A stretch of DNA of 64,000 nucleotides from Camellia lanceoleosa (GCA_025200525.1 CM045761.1:39254190-39318189), one strand, 5' to 3'; positions 11,742 to 23,400 are shown, numbered from the stretch's first letter. The notes: a model not told the origin generated them from the sequence alone. Made by a program: numbers and translations.

Positions 11742-12178
11742 TTAAGTAGGCTTAAGACCCATCCCCTTTGATGTTTTCCATACCAAATCCCTTGCAAGTC
11801 CCTTTGTTAAGGAGTCAGCCAAGTTTTCCCTCGACTTTACATAAACCTTCTGTGATTAACTACCTAACATAGCTATGTCTTAGTCCTATATACCTAGACT
11901 TTCCATCATAGACATGGCTATAGGCCCGTGATAGAGTTACTTCATCATCACAATGCAAAGATATTAGTGGCATAGGTTTTGGCCATATCTTAATCTCTAA
12001 CAAGAGATTCCTTAGTCACTCTGCCTCTTTGCTACAAGAAACCAATGCTACAAACTTTGACGCCATGGTTAAGTCTGTTATGCATGTTTGCTTCTTAGAA
12101 CCCTAGGAGATAGCTCCTCCTCCAAGAGTAAAAATCCAACCACTCGTGGACAAGTGATCTTTAGCCTTACAGTATCGG
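11742..12178 (-). pseudogene. Copia RNase H C-terminal half
   Basis: On the minus strand the reading includes LSTSGWIFTLGGGA, SKFVALVSCSKEAEWLR, WPKPMPLISLHCDDE and SRYIGLRHSYVR, then NLADSLTKGLARDLVWK and a TAA at 11742. This is the standard C-terminus of a copia polyprotein (RNase H and tail). It continues the RNase H that stops at about 15899, so the sequence between is an insertion. It has at least one internal TAG (Trp or Gln position after GGGAIS) and further disruption near 11860. Confidence 0.85.
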
Positions 12179-13514
12179 ACACCAGCGATTCTGAATCTGA
12201 TTCCACAAGTGTAATGTGAAATAGATAGACACCAAAGAGTCCAAATCCGACAAATCTTTTAAAAAATCAATTTTTAATGAAATTGTCAAAAATAGACTGC
12301 TTTACTAGATATAGAACCGCTACCTAAATATTTTTAGGAAATTTAAGAAATCCATGACTCGTGCCAAAGGCCACATGTCCGTCATCACCAAGATTTTCTC
12401 GGCTCGGGAACTTAGGTACGAGAAGGGAAGGTCATGAATTGAACACCCCCGCTCACCCAATCAAAGATCGGCCTCTACTAATCATGATGTGATTTTTATT
12501 TACATTATATGCTCTTGTTCCGGTTATTAGGCTAACTTTACTATGTGTTGCACACAAGTATAGGCTAATTTGCAAAAATTGGAACATTTGATTAATGTAT
12601 GTTTTGAAAATTGTTTCGAATATATACCTTTTGAAAAAGTGATCGCATATGTACATTACTCAAATTATTCAAATTCAAGCAATTAGCCTTTATCCACAGG
12701 CATTGAAACAATTTATCACTTAAGCACTTAGCCTCATGGTGAACATGCTTTGACATAGTAATAACCACACTCATGCAATATGCTAAAGCAAAAATGCTCA
12801 CCTAGTACTCCAAGGCAAGCCAAAAGAAAAGAGTTAGAAAAATGCATGCTCTAACTAATGCAACACATCCGATATGCAATCTAAATAGGCTCAACTACTT
12901 AACATGGCATGTGAATCAATTTGATAGCATGCGGTAAAGCGTGTATTCAAAGAAGTGTAAGCAATAACAATGCAAATTAGAATGACGCCCCGAGCTTAAT
13001 GGATGCAAGGCATGAGAGATGCTAAACGAAACATGATGCCCTAAACTAACCATCATAAGCAGGTAAATAAAAGGGAGAAAGACGTGGGGTTATAAGACAT
13101 ACACATTATTATAACTGTGCCCTCGCGTAGGAGGGTCCGAATAAACTAACTAGCTTAGCTAATCAACTAGCTATTACAAACCGAATAAGCTAATTATTAC
13201 AACAACAAAATAAACTAACTATGCTAGCTAGTTATTACAAAACCAATTAATTAATGAACTACTCTAGCTAATTAATTCACTAATTAGAACTAATGAAGTA
13301 CACTAATTAATTAATTACAAATTCTAATTAGCTAATTAATTACAACATGAAATAAGTAACTAAGCTGCTAATCAGCCCGGGGAAATGAGGAATGCTCATG
13401 CATGCACGGATTTCCACCCGAAAATCCCACTGTTCTACTGCTCTTGCACAGTAGAACATCTTTTACCTCAGCCTCTGCTTTGTTCTGTTCCAAAAAGGTT
13501 GCTGCTCAATTTGA

Positions 13515-13600
13515 CAAAAGTGGCCGGCAGGCCAGAAGTGGTGGCCCGCCGGCCACAAATGGTAGTCTGCCGTCTAGAAAAAGTGGCATATCGACCACTG
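13515..13600. repeat. GGCCGGCC palindromic minisatellite
   Basis: Words GTGGCCGGC, GGCCAGAAGTGGTGGC and CCGCCGGCCAC follow each other in a GC-rich patch within AT-rich sequence. The spacer AGAAGTGGTGGC is identical to one in the CTCGAG array at 590-735. Confidence 0.6.
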
Positions 13601-15069
13601 AAGCTTAGTTCCTCCTGCTACAACAGCAAGCATACAGAGCACAAACAGGGTATTCTCAAGGTATGTTTGTACACCTCACCTCTCCTTATCATCAAAACAG
13701 CTCAAAGGAGTGGCAAGCTCAATTCACAAGCCATCAATCGATGCAATTTCATTGCATGATGGCCTATGATCCAAAAGGTACAATTTCAATAAATGCAACA
13801 TAAAAGACTCTCAAACCTTCTCCCTATCATGGATTGGTCAAGGGAAGTGGTTGACATTGACTCTTGAACTGTTTTCATCACTAACAAGTATGAAATGACT
13901 CAAAACTCAATGGGTTCAATTAACGTCCAATATAACCCAAGTTGATTATTATCTTGCATCACTTCTACTCCCAATTTCATTAATCCATTTTAATTACCAA
14001 CCATTCCTTAGTTAATTGAGTCCAAAAGTGAGCTTTAAGTCCTCTAGTGGAAAGAAATATCAAACAAAAAGTTATTTTGGGCATGAAAGAGACACCATGC
14101 CATTGGTAATGAACCCTCAAAAGGGATTAAACCATTAAGCACAATATCTCAATCTCATACTTAAACAAACACTTGGTTTGAAAACAACTTTCAAAGCAAA
14201 GAAAAAGTCAAGAAATGAGGGAAGTTGCAGAAGTGATTAGGAGGTGATCACAAGTAGGGAAAGTAAGAAATAAACACTATCAACTCAAATAAGTTGGTGG
14301 CTAAGGCCTAAACCACCAAGCCTATGAGGACAATTATACTACAAGCATGCTATACAAAGCTCAAATGAAACAACCAACCTAAAACAGTCCTAAAGTAAGC
14401 AAAAACGGTGTTGAAATTCACATGGAAAAACTTGAAAAAGTTAGCTACAATATTGAGGAATTTAAGCTAGTAAACAAGCACAAGAAGGGGAGGCTAACTC
14501 CTCTATTTTTGGGACTTCAAAACTACATTTTTAGCCTCTGAAAACCTTTGAAAATCAGCGATAAAAAGCCCAAAAAAATTTGATGAAGAGATAGGAAACA
14601 CAAGGGCAAAAGCTTAGGAGACAAGGTTCAAAAAAGGCTGATTAACCCCTCCACCTTTAGTAGCTTTACACCACAAGTTTCTGCCCATAAAAACAATTCA
14701 AAAATAACAAGAAAAGAAAAGAAAGAAGTAGTGCAAAGATACTCAAAGTTATACCTCTTGAAGCAAGGCAACTCTTTTGTTCACAAATCACAAGGCTTAC
14801 ACTCTCTAGAGCTGAAATTTGGACTCAATAATCTTAGCAAAAAGAGCTCCAATATTGGTTTAGGAAGTGTTTGGGTAAGGTGTGTGTGTTGCAAGATAAA
14901 GATAGAAAGATAATTTCAAGTTTTGGCCCTCGAGGAATTTTTTGTAACCTAAAAACAAGAGGAGAGGTCAAGTATGCATAGAAAAATAGTCTCTCAGGTC
15001 AAAAATATCTATATACAAACAGCTGGAGCTTTTGGGGGACAGCTGGCAACAAATATCTGGGTTTTACAT

Positions 15070-15180
15070 AAGTGGCTGACCGGCCAGAAGTAGTGGTCAA
15101 CAGGCCAGAAGTAGTGGTCGGCTGGCCACTAATAATGGGCGACTGTCCACTAATAGTGGGCTGTCGGCCACAAAAATCTA
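15070..15180. repeat. Second GGCCGGCC-type minisatellite
   Basis: Degenerate units of about 26 bp (GACCGGCCAGAAGTAGTGGT, CAACAGGCCAGAAGTAGTGG, CGGCTGGCCACTAATAATGG) in tandem, related to the array at 13515-13600 in the same insertion. Confidence 0.65.
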
Positions 15181-15188
15181 CTTTCAAG

Positions 15189-15551
15189 CCTAACTTCAAA
15201 TGGGCATATCTCCCTCATCCGAACTTGGTTTTAGGTCATTCTTAATGCTAAATTGAAGTCCTGGAAGTCTACTTTCCAATGGTGGTATCCTAACATCTAA
15301 ATTCTAAGTGTGCAAAGAGATATGCCTATTTTAGTAAAGGTTGCTCATTTCTGTCTTAATCGAATTGATGCCTAACTTCAAACGATCATATCTCTCTCAT
15401 CCAAACTTGGCTTTACGAGATGCTTGAGTCTAAATTGAAGCCCCGGAAGTCCAATTTCCAATGGTGGTGGCTTCACAACTAAAGTCTAAGTGTACAAAAA
15501 GGTATGTCTATTTTAGTGAAGGCTGCTCAGTTCTCTCTTAACAGTTTCATG
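15189..15551. repeat. Two-copy tandem duplication, about 182-bp period
   Basis: Copies start at 15189 and 15371 with CCTAACTTCAAA, and share CATATCTC..CTCATCC, AATTGAAG, GGAAGTC and TTTCCAATGGTGG in order. They are clearly diverged from each other, so the duplication is old. Confidence 0.8.
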
Positions 15552-15897
15552 CTCAACTATTTCCCCAACTAGTTTTCTTCCACTCCTTCCTATTTTCTTC
15601 AACTCCAAACCTATAAATAAGATGTTTTAAAGGATTTTTCAAAGATTTCACCTCCCTTCCATTTGTTTTCACTTTGTCCTTACTCGGTTTACTGAAAAGT
15701 GCAATATTCAACGAAATGCGAGCCTCGGAACATCGTAGAAACATTTTCAAAAATATTTTGAAAGAGAGGGTTTTAAGGTCTAAAATAGGGTATAAGGTTG
15801 AGATTTAGAAGCTCTTCTTGCTGAAGAAATTGAACGTTTGTACACCGTATCTTTCATCATCGAGTGATCAACCTGAGGTGCCCAAGTCTTAAGGGCC

Positions 15898-16906
15898 GTC
15901 AAAAATGGGGTGTCTGCTGGTCAGTTATCCAACTAGCATCTGTGAATCCTTCTAGCACTGCTGGATAGCCATTATAGACTATTCCATAGTCTATTATTTT
16001 CTTCAAGTACCTACGTACTCGATTAACAGCATGCCAATGTACACTACTGGGATTACTAGTGTATCTACTAAGTTTTCCCACTGCAAAAGCAATATCAAGT
16101 CTAGTGCAAGTCATGGCATACATCAGGCTACCTATTACTCTTGAGTATTCTAGTTGATCAACAACTCTTCTAGTGTTAGGATACAATTTCAAATTTGAAT
16201 CAAAAGGTGTAGACATGGGTGTATAATTATATAGACTAAATTTCTTAAGAAGTTTCTCAATATAGTGCGACTAGGTTAGAATCAAATTATTGTCCTCTCG
16301 TTTGATCTTAATACCCAGAATTATATCAGCCAAGCCCATGTCTTTCATACTAAAGTTAGACGACAAGAAACTTTTAGTACTTTCAATGACATCATTGTCA
16401 ATACCAAAAATAAGCATGTCATCTACATATAGACATATGATTACACCTCTATTGCCAGTAAACTTACTGTATACACACTTATCAAATTCATGTATCCTAA
16501 AACCATTTGACACTATTACTTTGTCAAATTTCTCATGCTACTGTTTTGGAGGTTGTTTCAGTCCATATAGTGACTTCATGAGTTTACACACTTTGTGCTC
16601 TTGACCCTGTACAACAAATCCTTCCAGTTGTTGCGTGTAAATTTCCTCATCTAAATCTCCATTTAGGAAAGCAGTCTTAACATCCATTTGATGGATTTCA
16701 AGCTTATAGATTGAGGTTAAGGCAATCAACACTCGAATGGTGGCAATTCTGGCCACCGAAGCATATGTATCAAAATAATCGATACCCTCTTTTTGAGTAA
16801 AACCATTAGCAACTAATCTTGCTTTGAATTTGTCAATTGTGCCATCAACTTTCATTTTCCTTTTGAAAATCCATTTACAACCAATTGGTTTGGATCCAGG
16901 TGACAA
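15898..16906 (-). pseudogene. Copia reverse transcriptase and RNase H N-terminal half
   Basis: RT blocks in order on the minus strand: CKWIFKRKMKVDGTIDKFKA, QMDVKTAFLNGDLDEEIY, LMKSLYGLKQPPKQ, then the active site CLYVDDMLIFG, and SRVIGSLMYAMTCTRLDIAF leading into RNase H (GFTDASW). Stops at about 16536 and 16271 break the frame; both replace family Gln codons. The protein ends at the edge of the nested insertion. Confidence 0.9.
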
Positions 16907-17800
16907 ATCAGCAAGTATCTAGGTATTTACCCATGATAAAATCCATCTCATCGTTGGTTACTTCTTTCCAGAAAGCAACATCTTGAGACTTCATAGTCTC
17001 CTCAAAAGTTAATGGATCTGAATCCATATTCAAAGAAATCATTGTTTGCTTATAATAAGCTTTGCTAGTTCCTTCTACAAGGTAAACAATGAAATCAGGG
17101 CCAAACGACTTCTCAGTCCTAGCCATCTTACTCCTCCTTAGCTCAACAGGCTCATTTGGTTCATTAGGCTTAATGTGTTCGTGCCGTTCACTTTTCTCTA
17201 TAGACATCAAAGGAGTTGATTCATATCCTTGATTAGAATTCAACCTTGGAACGATTGTGAAATGATTCTCATAAAATACTGCATCACGTGATTCAATGAT
17301 AGTATTTGTTTCCACTGAACCATTGGACTCCACTACCAAAAATTTATATGATTTGCTATGTATAGCATAGCCAAGGAATATGCATTCAATTCCTCTTTCA
17401 CCTAATTTCTTCTTTTTAGGTTTAGGCAACCTGACTATTACTCTACAGCCCCATGTTTTCAAGTAACCTAGATTAGGTTTTTTGTTTTTCCAAAGTTCAT
17501 AAGGAGTAACATTTCTTTACTTGAGAGGAATTCTATTGAGTATGTGACAGGCGGTGAGCAAGGCTTCAACCCAAAAACCAGAACTTAAACTGGAGTAAGA
17601 AAGCATAACATTAATCATTTCTATTAATGTCTTATCCTTTTTTTCAACTACTCCATTTTGTTGTGGTGTGTAGGGTGCAGACTTTTCATGAACAATACCA
17701 ACATTTTCACAATATTCTGGAAAATGGTATTCATCGCCTTTATCAGTCCTAAGTCTCTTTATTTTGACATTACACTTATTTTCTACTTATGTCTTAAAAA
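16907..17800 (-). pseudogene. Copia integrase C-terminal region and linker to RT
   Basis: KTWGCRVIVRLPKPKKKKLG and IFLGYAIHSKSYKFLV are typical of the integrase end. Upstream, on the minus strand, PQQNGVVEKK (about 17655) holds the catalytic Glu and a DKGDEY-like word (about 17730) the second Asp. Stop codons at about 17463, 17518 and 17788 interrupt. Confidence 0.82.
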
Positions 17801-18299
17801 TCTTGAATATATCAAGCACCTTATCTTTTGAATGCAAAAGATAGATATGACAGTACTTAGAAAAGTCATCAATGAATGTTACAAAATATTTCTTACCACC
17901 TCTAGTGGGGTTACTATGCATGTCACATGTATCACTATGCACAAGTTCAAGCAGAGATGTGGTTTTATCTACTTTAGGAAATGGAATGCGAGTAATTTTT
18001 GATTGCACACAAAATTTACATTTTTCAAACATGTCAATGTCATACTTATTAATTAAATCTAAATTAACCATATCATGCATTTTTCTAGTATTAATATGAC
18101 CTAAACAAGCATGCCATAAAGAAAAAGAATCAACAATATAAGCAGAAATAGATATATTATTGATAATGTTAAGTTTGAACATTTCCTGATACATGTAGCC
18201 CTTCCCAACAAAAATTCCACCCTTAGACAAGACAAATTTGTCCGACTCAAATACTAACTTGAAACCATACTTATTAAGCAGGCTTCCAGATACAAGGTT
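17787..18299 (-). pseudogene. Copia GAG-pre-integrase and integrase core start
   Basis: LWHACLGHINTRKM with CKFCVQSK forms the HHCC zinc-binding module, followed by LVHSDTCDM with the first catalytic Asp and KKYFVTFIDDFSKYCHIY. The open stretch is 147 codons. It ends at TAA (17787). Confidence 0.85.
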
Positions 18300-18590
18300 T
18301 TTCCTGACATCAGATACATGATAAACATCATTAAGACTTCAGACTTTTCCAGATGTGAACTCTAGATCCACTGTCCCTTTGCCTTTGATAGTAGTAATTA
18401 AAGAGTTGCCCATGTAGAGAACTATTCCATCACTCACTTGTTCATAAGTAGTGAAACGGCTCTTATCGTTACAGACGTGCCTTGTTGCTCCTCAGTTAAT
18501 CCACCAGTCACTAGCATCTTCAAGCAGGTTCACCTCGGATACAACAGCCACGAACTTGTTCTTAGCATTTGATGCTTTTGGTTTCTTCTT
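18300..18590 (-). pseudogene. Copia aspartic protease (active site lost)
   Basis: The minus strand reads WWIN, then TGA (18492-18494), then GATRHV. Copia proteases have WWIDSGATRHV here, so the catalytic Asp has changed and the next codon is a stop. Downstream VLYMGNS and GKGTVDLEF fit the rest of the fold. Confidence 0.8.
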
Positions 18591-18594
18591 GTAT

Positions 18595-19372
18595 GACCGG
18601 CATTCATTCCTGAAGTGCCCTAGCTTGCCACAGTGCCAGCAAGCGCCTTTCGGCTTCTTAGCATCTTTCTCGGGTTGAGGTTCACGCTTACGTCTCTTTT
18701 GTTGAACCTCTTGCCATCATCCACCATGTGAATCTTGGAAGTCTGAGCCAATTGATTTTCTTCACTTTCAAGAAGTCTTAACTCTTCCTCAACCTGGAGG
18801 TGTTGAGCCAATTCCTCTAAAGTTAGATCTTCCTTTTTGTGTTTCAGAGTTTTTTTAAAATCCTTCCAAGAAGATGGAAGTTTCTTTATTATAGACGAAA
18901 CTACAATAAATTCATCCATGTTCATATTCTTTTGTCGAAACTGACTCAGAATATGTTGGATCTCATGGAATTGTTCTATAATGGGCTTTTTATCAATCAT
19001 AGTAAAACTCATAAAATTACTAACAAGAAATTTCTTACTAGTGGCATCCTTGGTGAGGTACTTTGACTGTAGTCTGTCCCGCAGTTGCTTTGTCGTTTCC
19101 AGATGTTGATACACATCGAACAGAGAGTCTGACAGTGTATTCAGAATATGTCCTCGGCAAATGTAGTCATCATTCTCCCATTTGGTTCTAGTACGAGTTT
19201 ACTCCATAGTCTCGTCTTCTTGCTCTACCGGATAGGGGGTAGTCAACACATAGACCACTTTGAGAGTAGTGAGCAAAAAGTGCATCTTCTTTTGCCAGCG
19301 ACAGAAATTGCTGCCGTCAAACCGATCAAGCTTCATGAAATCTTGAGTCATTTTCTGAATAGACATCGCCAT
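18595..19372 (-). pseudogene. Copia gag with zinc knuckle
   Basis: Starts at the ATG at 19372 (AMSIQKMTQDFMKLDRFDGS, typical copia gag start). An in-frame TAA lies at about 19199, then the frame is open to 18620 (QLRDRLQSKYL, SSWKDFKKTLKHK, LTLEELAQHLQVEE). A frameshift near 18700-18720 shifts the rest; the CCHC knuckle CWHCGKLGHFRNEC is at about 18600-18640. Particle-forming protein, broken here. Confidence 0.87.
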
Positions 19373-19393
19373 ATCTAAATATTGTCTTTAGAT
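19373..19393 (-). other. Hairpin at the copia primer-binding position
   Basis: The 21 nt between the gag ATG and the 5' LTR form a perfect 7-bp inverted repeat, ATCTAAA and TTTAGAT, around a 7-nt loop. The usual copia site complementary to initiator tRNA-Met (TGGTATCAGAGC) is absent. Confidence 0.7.
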
Positions 19394-20458
19394 TGTTGGA
19401 ACAATTTGCCTTGAATTTTTCAGTTGGTGCTCTTCGGGTCTTTAAAACTTGGCGATGATCTTATCTATGTAGAACAGAAATTTGGTGCTTCAATTCACGT
19501 TACTAAGTCGCTTTCCTAAAGACAATATTTGCACCCACCAAAAGGTGTGCAGGGGGTTACAGCAAATTTGCCTCCAGGATATAGTGAAGCCTGATCTAAA
19601 GATCAAGTCTACCAGTGTCTGCACTAACGACAGTAGATCGAAATACTCTTGATATAATCAAGAAAACCAAGACTCTGATAATCAAATCTGCAAAACTTGA
19701 TTATCAGTAAGAAAAGTAGAAATTTGCTTAAGAAACTCTTGATTGAAAACTAAAAATCAAGAGGGAAAGAGAGAGAGAATTCTAAAAATGCTTCTGAATT
19801 TTTTGGTGGAATGAAATGACAGATTTCATAGCCTATTTATAGGCCTTAATAGATCTGATCGAATGGTCATGTCCCTTGATCGCATCCAGTCAGATCTGAC
19901 TGTTGGATCGACGATCTATGGTGCAGATCATTCTCACACCGAATAGATGCCTTGACTAATCACACCTGATCACGATCGGATGCCATCTCATCTATACAAT
20001 TGCGTGCATCTTCAATCAACGGCTATAATCAACCTACTCTAGATCGGACACACAACCGTTTGACTGGTTGGATGACTCATCACCAACGGACACCACGTCA
20101 TTGCCACATGGAACTAACTGTATTCCACGTCATCGTTCCAACCTGTCCAATGCAAATAGGAAAGCGCCCTCATGGCACCAAACTAAGTGCAAAGTGCGCC
20201 ATCAAACACCACACAGCCCACTGCCCACGTCGTGCGTGCGGTGTTGGTGCATACGCATTAGCTTTCACCTCACAATTACATATTCAAAGAAATATTCCAT
20301 GTAGCACTTTATTAAGTGTTCCATGTTTTCTTCTCTTTCCGAAGTGAAACAAAATCCCCAAGCTTATTTCAAGTTTTCCAAAGAAAAACAAGGAAGGTTT
20401 TGAAAACACCCAAAATTAAACTATACATTTTAAAAACTATTTTGAAAATTCCCCAACA
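19394..20458 (-). repeat. Copia 5' LTR (right)
   Basis: 1065 bp, TGTTGG to CAACA. A TATA-like CCTATAAATAGGC on the minus strand at about 19829-19841 matches the one at about 10495-10507 in the left copy, and fits promotion of gag-pol leftward. Confidence 0.93.
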
Positions 20459-21045
20459 ATACACACACATATATATAAGAGATAATAAAATAAAAAAAAT
20501 AAAAAAAGAATGTTCATGGTAATATTTGATATTTTAGTCCTATATTTTAGAAAATTAAATTATATATATTATATGCAAACAAATAGATTTAATAAATATA
20601 ATCAGGGTGGAGGCGACGTAAAATGGGGTTGGGAAGAAAAACCAATTTCCATCTTGATAAAATTTATCAGGGTGGGAGAACCGGTGTGGGCAGGGCAGGA
20701 TGGAGTGGGGAGAAATTGCAATCCCTAATCATAGTTCGGTGGTAGTCTTATAGTCAAAAATAGAGGTAACTCTGAAAAACTTCGTATTGAATTTCTTATA
20801 TGGTTTTAAAATAAATGAAAGAGTTTGACAAGTTGCTAATTTGTGGTGTTGTTTCATTGTTGCGGATCCAAAGTAAAATAGATGAATTAGCTAAAAAGAT
20901 GTTTCCTGAAGTAGCTCAAATTGCTATTGGGACCTTTGAAACATCTCAGTTATGGCAAAATACCCACAAGTATTATAGGTATGTTGGTTCTCTCACTACT
21001 TCTCCATGCTCCGAGAATGTTATCTAGCATGTCTTTGGCGAGATA

Positions 21046-23400
21046 CTAGCTAGTTCATTTCATCAACATAGTATGTGCACAGATTAATATCGATATCTAC
21101 ACAAGGAACAAAATTTTCATTTATTTCTACCAGACCAATTGGAATGTTTTCTTTTCTTAAAAAGAACGAACAAAATACTATTAGAATAATGAAATTCTTG
21201 TGTTTTCATTAAGAACACACTAGAATTGACAAAACACGCCAACACGCAATGAAATATAGTGAACAAATAAATTGTGTTGACATGAATTTAGAATTTTCAT
21301 AAATGTTTGTTCAATATTTTTTTTTTTTAGAAAAAAAAAAAAAAAAAAAAGATGACAGGTTTTATTTTAGCATATTTTAGTAAATATGTATAATAATATT
21401 ATTATTACCATCCAAGTAAAATTCAGTTACTAGACAATACTTGATAATAAGATTTTTTTTTTTTTTAAATTTGTTTGAAAACATTTTTATTTTTTAAATC
21501 TTTTTATCACTTCAAAAACATTTACGAAACATTTCCATGCTAATCAAAACGACACAACTGAAATGAAAATCTTGATCCTTGTACAAAATGCAAGAGAACC
21601 GTTAAATGGGCGACAAATAGAGTTATTCAATGAGTAATAATTTACATAAGCATTGATGAATCACTAATTGAAAAATGGTGTTTGGGAAGAACTTATTGGG
21701 GCTTTTTTGGCTATTTTAGCCACAAAAGACAAAATAGGCTTTTTTAGCCACAAAAAACAAAACATCACATCCAACCCATAATCATTACACTCCCCTCTCA
21801 CAAAAAAAGTCAAAAAAGCCAAAAAGTCAAAAAGTCCTTTCCAAACCAAACTTTTAAGCCCAGACTAAAATAGCCAAAAAAGCCAAAAAGCCAAAAAGCC
21901 AACCCACTTCCCAAACGGAGGCTCAATTAGTTATTGATTGGTTTTAAGCTTGGTTCAAGATATTATTGAGGCTCAAATGAAGAACAACAATCTTGGCTTT
22001 GTTTATCTCATGAATAATCTTTGATTAGCTTCTCCTTGAGTCATTCTCAATCCATGCTCAATTAGATTTCTCTCTAGCCTTCAAATGCTTAAGAGTTTAT
22101 CAAGCACAATATGAAGGAACTTTCTTGTTTACTTCCCAAAAAATTTGAACTAAAGTTCGAATTGATAATATTCACAGTTTATTTTTTTTCATTTATAGTA
22201 AATAAGAAACATATTTATATTTATTTTTGTTAAATATAAATAAGAACAAGTTAGTCATTTGATCCCTACCTTAAACAAAAGAAAAATGGTTTACAAAATA
22301 GAGAAATTTTTCATAGAAAAAATACTCATAATGTAATATTGACAAAAGCTATATTCATTTCAGTGTAACGTGAGCTCATACAAGATGAATGCAGTATTGC
22401 CAATATATATTATTTGTACCTCTTTAAAAAAAAATGTGTTTGTTTATTGTTGTTGTAAACAAAATGAAAATTGCACAAAACAACTCATTAAATCACAAAT
22501 ATTAATTAACTTTATTAAAATATTGATTATGATCCATGACTATAGTTTAAGGGGGAGCAAGTTTAACAACCAAACAATATGAAATTATGAACACCACCAT
22601 CACTCCACCAATAAAAAAACACAATTAATGAATTAAAAAACAGTGAAATTTCGTTGCTTGCAAATGGAATCGCATCTAAAGTTTCAATACTCCAACTTCT
22701 AAGACAAACATTAATTTGTACAAATGAAGTTTTTGTTATAAAAAAAAGTTAACTAATCCTCACCCTCTCAAATTTCAGTATGATTCACAAACTCTTTTGT
22801 AATATAAAAAAATCTGTAGAATAAGGTTAAACTCAAATCTATATTATTATTATCACATATTTTTATATAGGATCAGCTTAAAAAAAAAATTGTTTTTTGG
22901 TTAAATAAGTCAAAAAAATAAAAACTTATTTAGGAAAAGCTAAAAAGCAACTTTTAAAAAAAATTAAGAGTCAATTTCCTACTAAACAAAAAAAAAGTAG
23001 CAATTGCCAAATACATCTGCAGAAAAAAAATTAAAAAAATTAAAAAAATCACTAAAAAAATAATGCCGTACTCTACATTCACTCAAACTGAATATACTTA
23101 CTACATGTATTTCTTAAATTTTTAAGTATCTCACGCAAAAATTCATTAGTTTTATATACTTTCATAAAAAAATGCTATGTGTTTCTATATTTTTTCTTTA
23201 AATATAATTCAATATTTTTTTTACACATATATCATTATTAACCACTGCTTTTATTAGGTTGGTTAACATTTTCCTAATTTGCTAATCAAATTTTAACATA
23301 ATATATTTTTTTTTAAAAACTAATAGAAAACAGAATAGAAAATCCTGTGTTTGGTGGGGCTCTCAAACAATCGCGATTCAGACCACTAATGGACGAGCTC
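21046..23400. other. AT-rich intergenic DNA
   Basis: No coding region. Holds poly-A and poly-T runs (21318-21350, 21450-21467), and the MITE at 21677-21926. Nothing else recognised. Confidence 0.6.
21677..21926. mobile_element. MITE, T-rich 'GTTTGGGAAG' family, copy 1
   Basis: Ends GTGTTTGGGAAG and CTTCCCAAACGGAGGC are inverted repeats. The interior repeats the words TTTTTGGC and GCCAAAAAG in mirror order (GGCTATTTTAGCC on one side, AAAATAGCC on the other). Other copies are near 32596, 35724, 37866, 49943, 52016-52935 and 62284. No coding capacity. Confidence 0.7.

Larger units (their letters stand above)
12179..15897. mobile_element. 3.7-kb non-coding insertion nested in copia RNase H
   Basis: Defined by its flanks: copia RNase H is interrupted after GFTDASWITD (about 15910) and resumes at LSTSGWIF (about 12140). 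The insert has no recognisable coding domain. It carries CGGACACC near its left end and GGGGTGTC near its right end, an inverted pair. Inside are a tandem duplication at 15189-15551 and GC-rich palindromic minisatellites at 13515-13600 and 15070-15180. The minus-strand start (ACACCCCATTTTTGACGG) and the CTTATTTATAGG TATA-like word near 15612-15623 suggest a large non-autonomous LTR derivative, but I could not find two LTRs. Edges are good to perhaps 20 bp. Confidence 0.6.
10058..20458 (-). mobile_element. Ty1/copia retrotransposon with nested insertion
   Basis: LTRs at 10058-11175 and 19394-20458 both begin TGTTGG and end CCCCAACA. They are flanked by the perfect 5-bp target duplication ATACA (10053-10057 and 20459-20463). 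Read on the minus strand: gag, protease, integrase, RT, RNase H, which is copia order. All frames carry lesions. A 3.7-kb insertion (about 12180-15897) cuts the RNase H domain. Total 10,401 bp. The leader between the 5' LTR and the gag ATG is only 21 nt. Confidence 0.95.
9849..20727. repeat. Small TAGGGAT...ATCCCTA repeat, split by the copia element
   Basis: The intron holds TAGGGATGACAGCGGGGATG at 9849 and GGGGAGAAATTGCAATCCCTA ending near 20727, an inverted-repeat pair with G-rich inner sequence. It looks like the dispersed plant repeat with 'tagggatg' and 'catcccta' ends. Without the copia insertion it would be about 480 bp. Class not determined. Confidence 0.6.
9436..21045 (+). pseudogene. 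Alpha-carbonic anhydrase pseudogene, split by a copia element
   Basis: Alpha-carbonic anhydrases interconvert CO2 and bicarbonate using zinc held by three His. Exon A (about 9440-9566) encodes GKNCTLQQMHWHSHSDHK, with both zinc ligands of the HWH motif. It splices at GTATGT (9567) to exon B (9702-9804, acceptor TTACAG), whose FDIELHLVHKASDG carries the third His; the join is in phase. Exon C (20866-21027) encodes KIDELAKKMF, GTFETSQLWQNT, KYYRYVGSLTTSPCSENVI, then TAG where the family has Trp. Damage: missing 5' exons, a 15-bp tandem duplication in exon A (TGTTGATTGCAAATG twice, near 9468-9498), the premature TAG at 21025, a likely lost acceptor before exon C (GCGG instead of GCAG), and the 10.4-kb insertion in the intron. 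Family identity is strong; loss of function is inference from the lesions. Confidence 0.85.

Noticed and set aside
13385..13759. Plus-strand 124-codon ORF in the nested insertion
   Set aside because: It includes the GGCCGGCC minisatellite and shows no domain.
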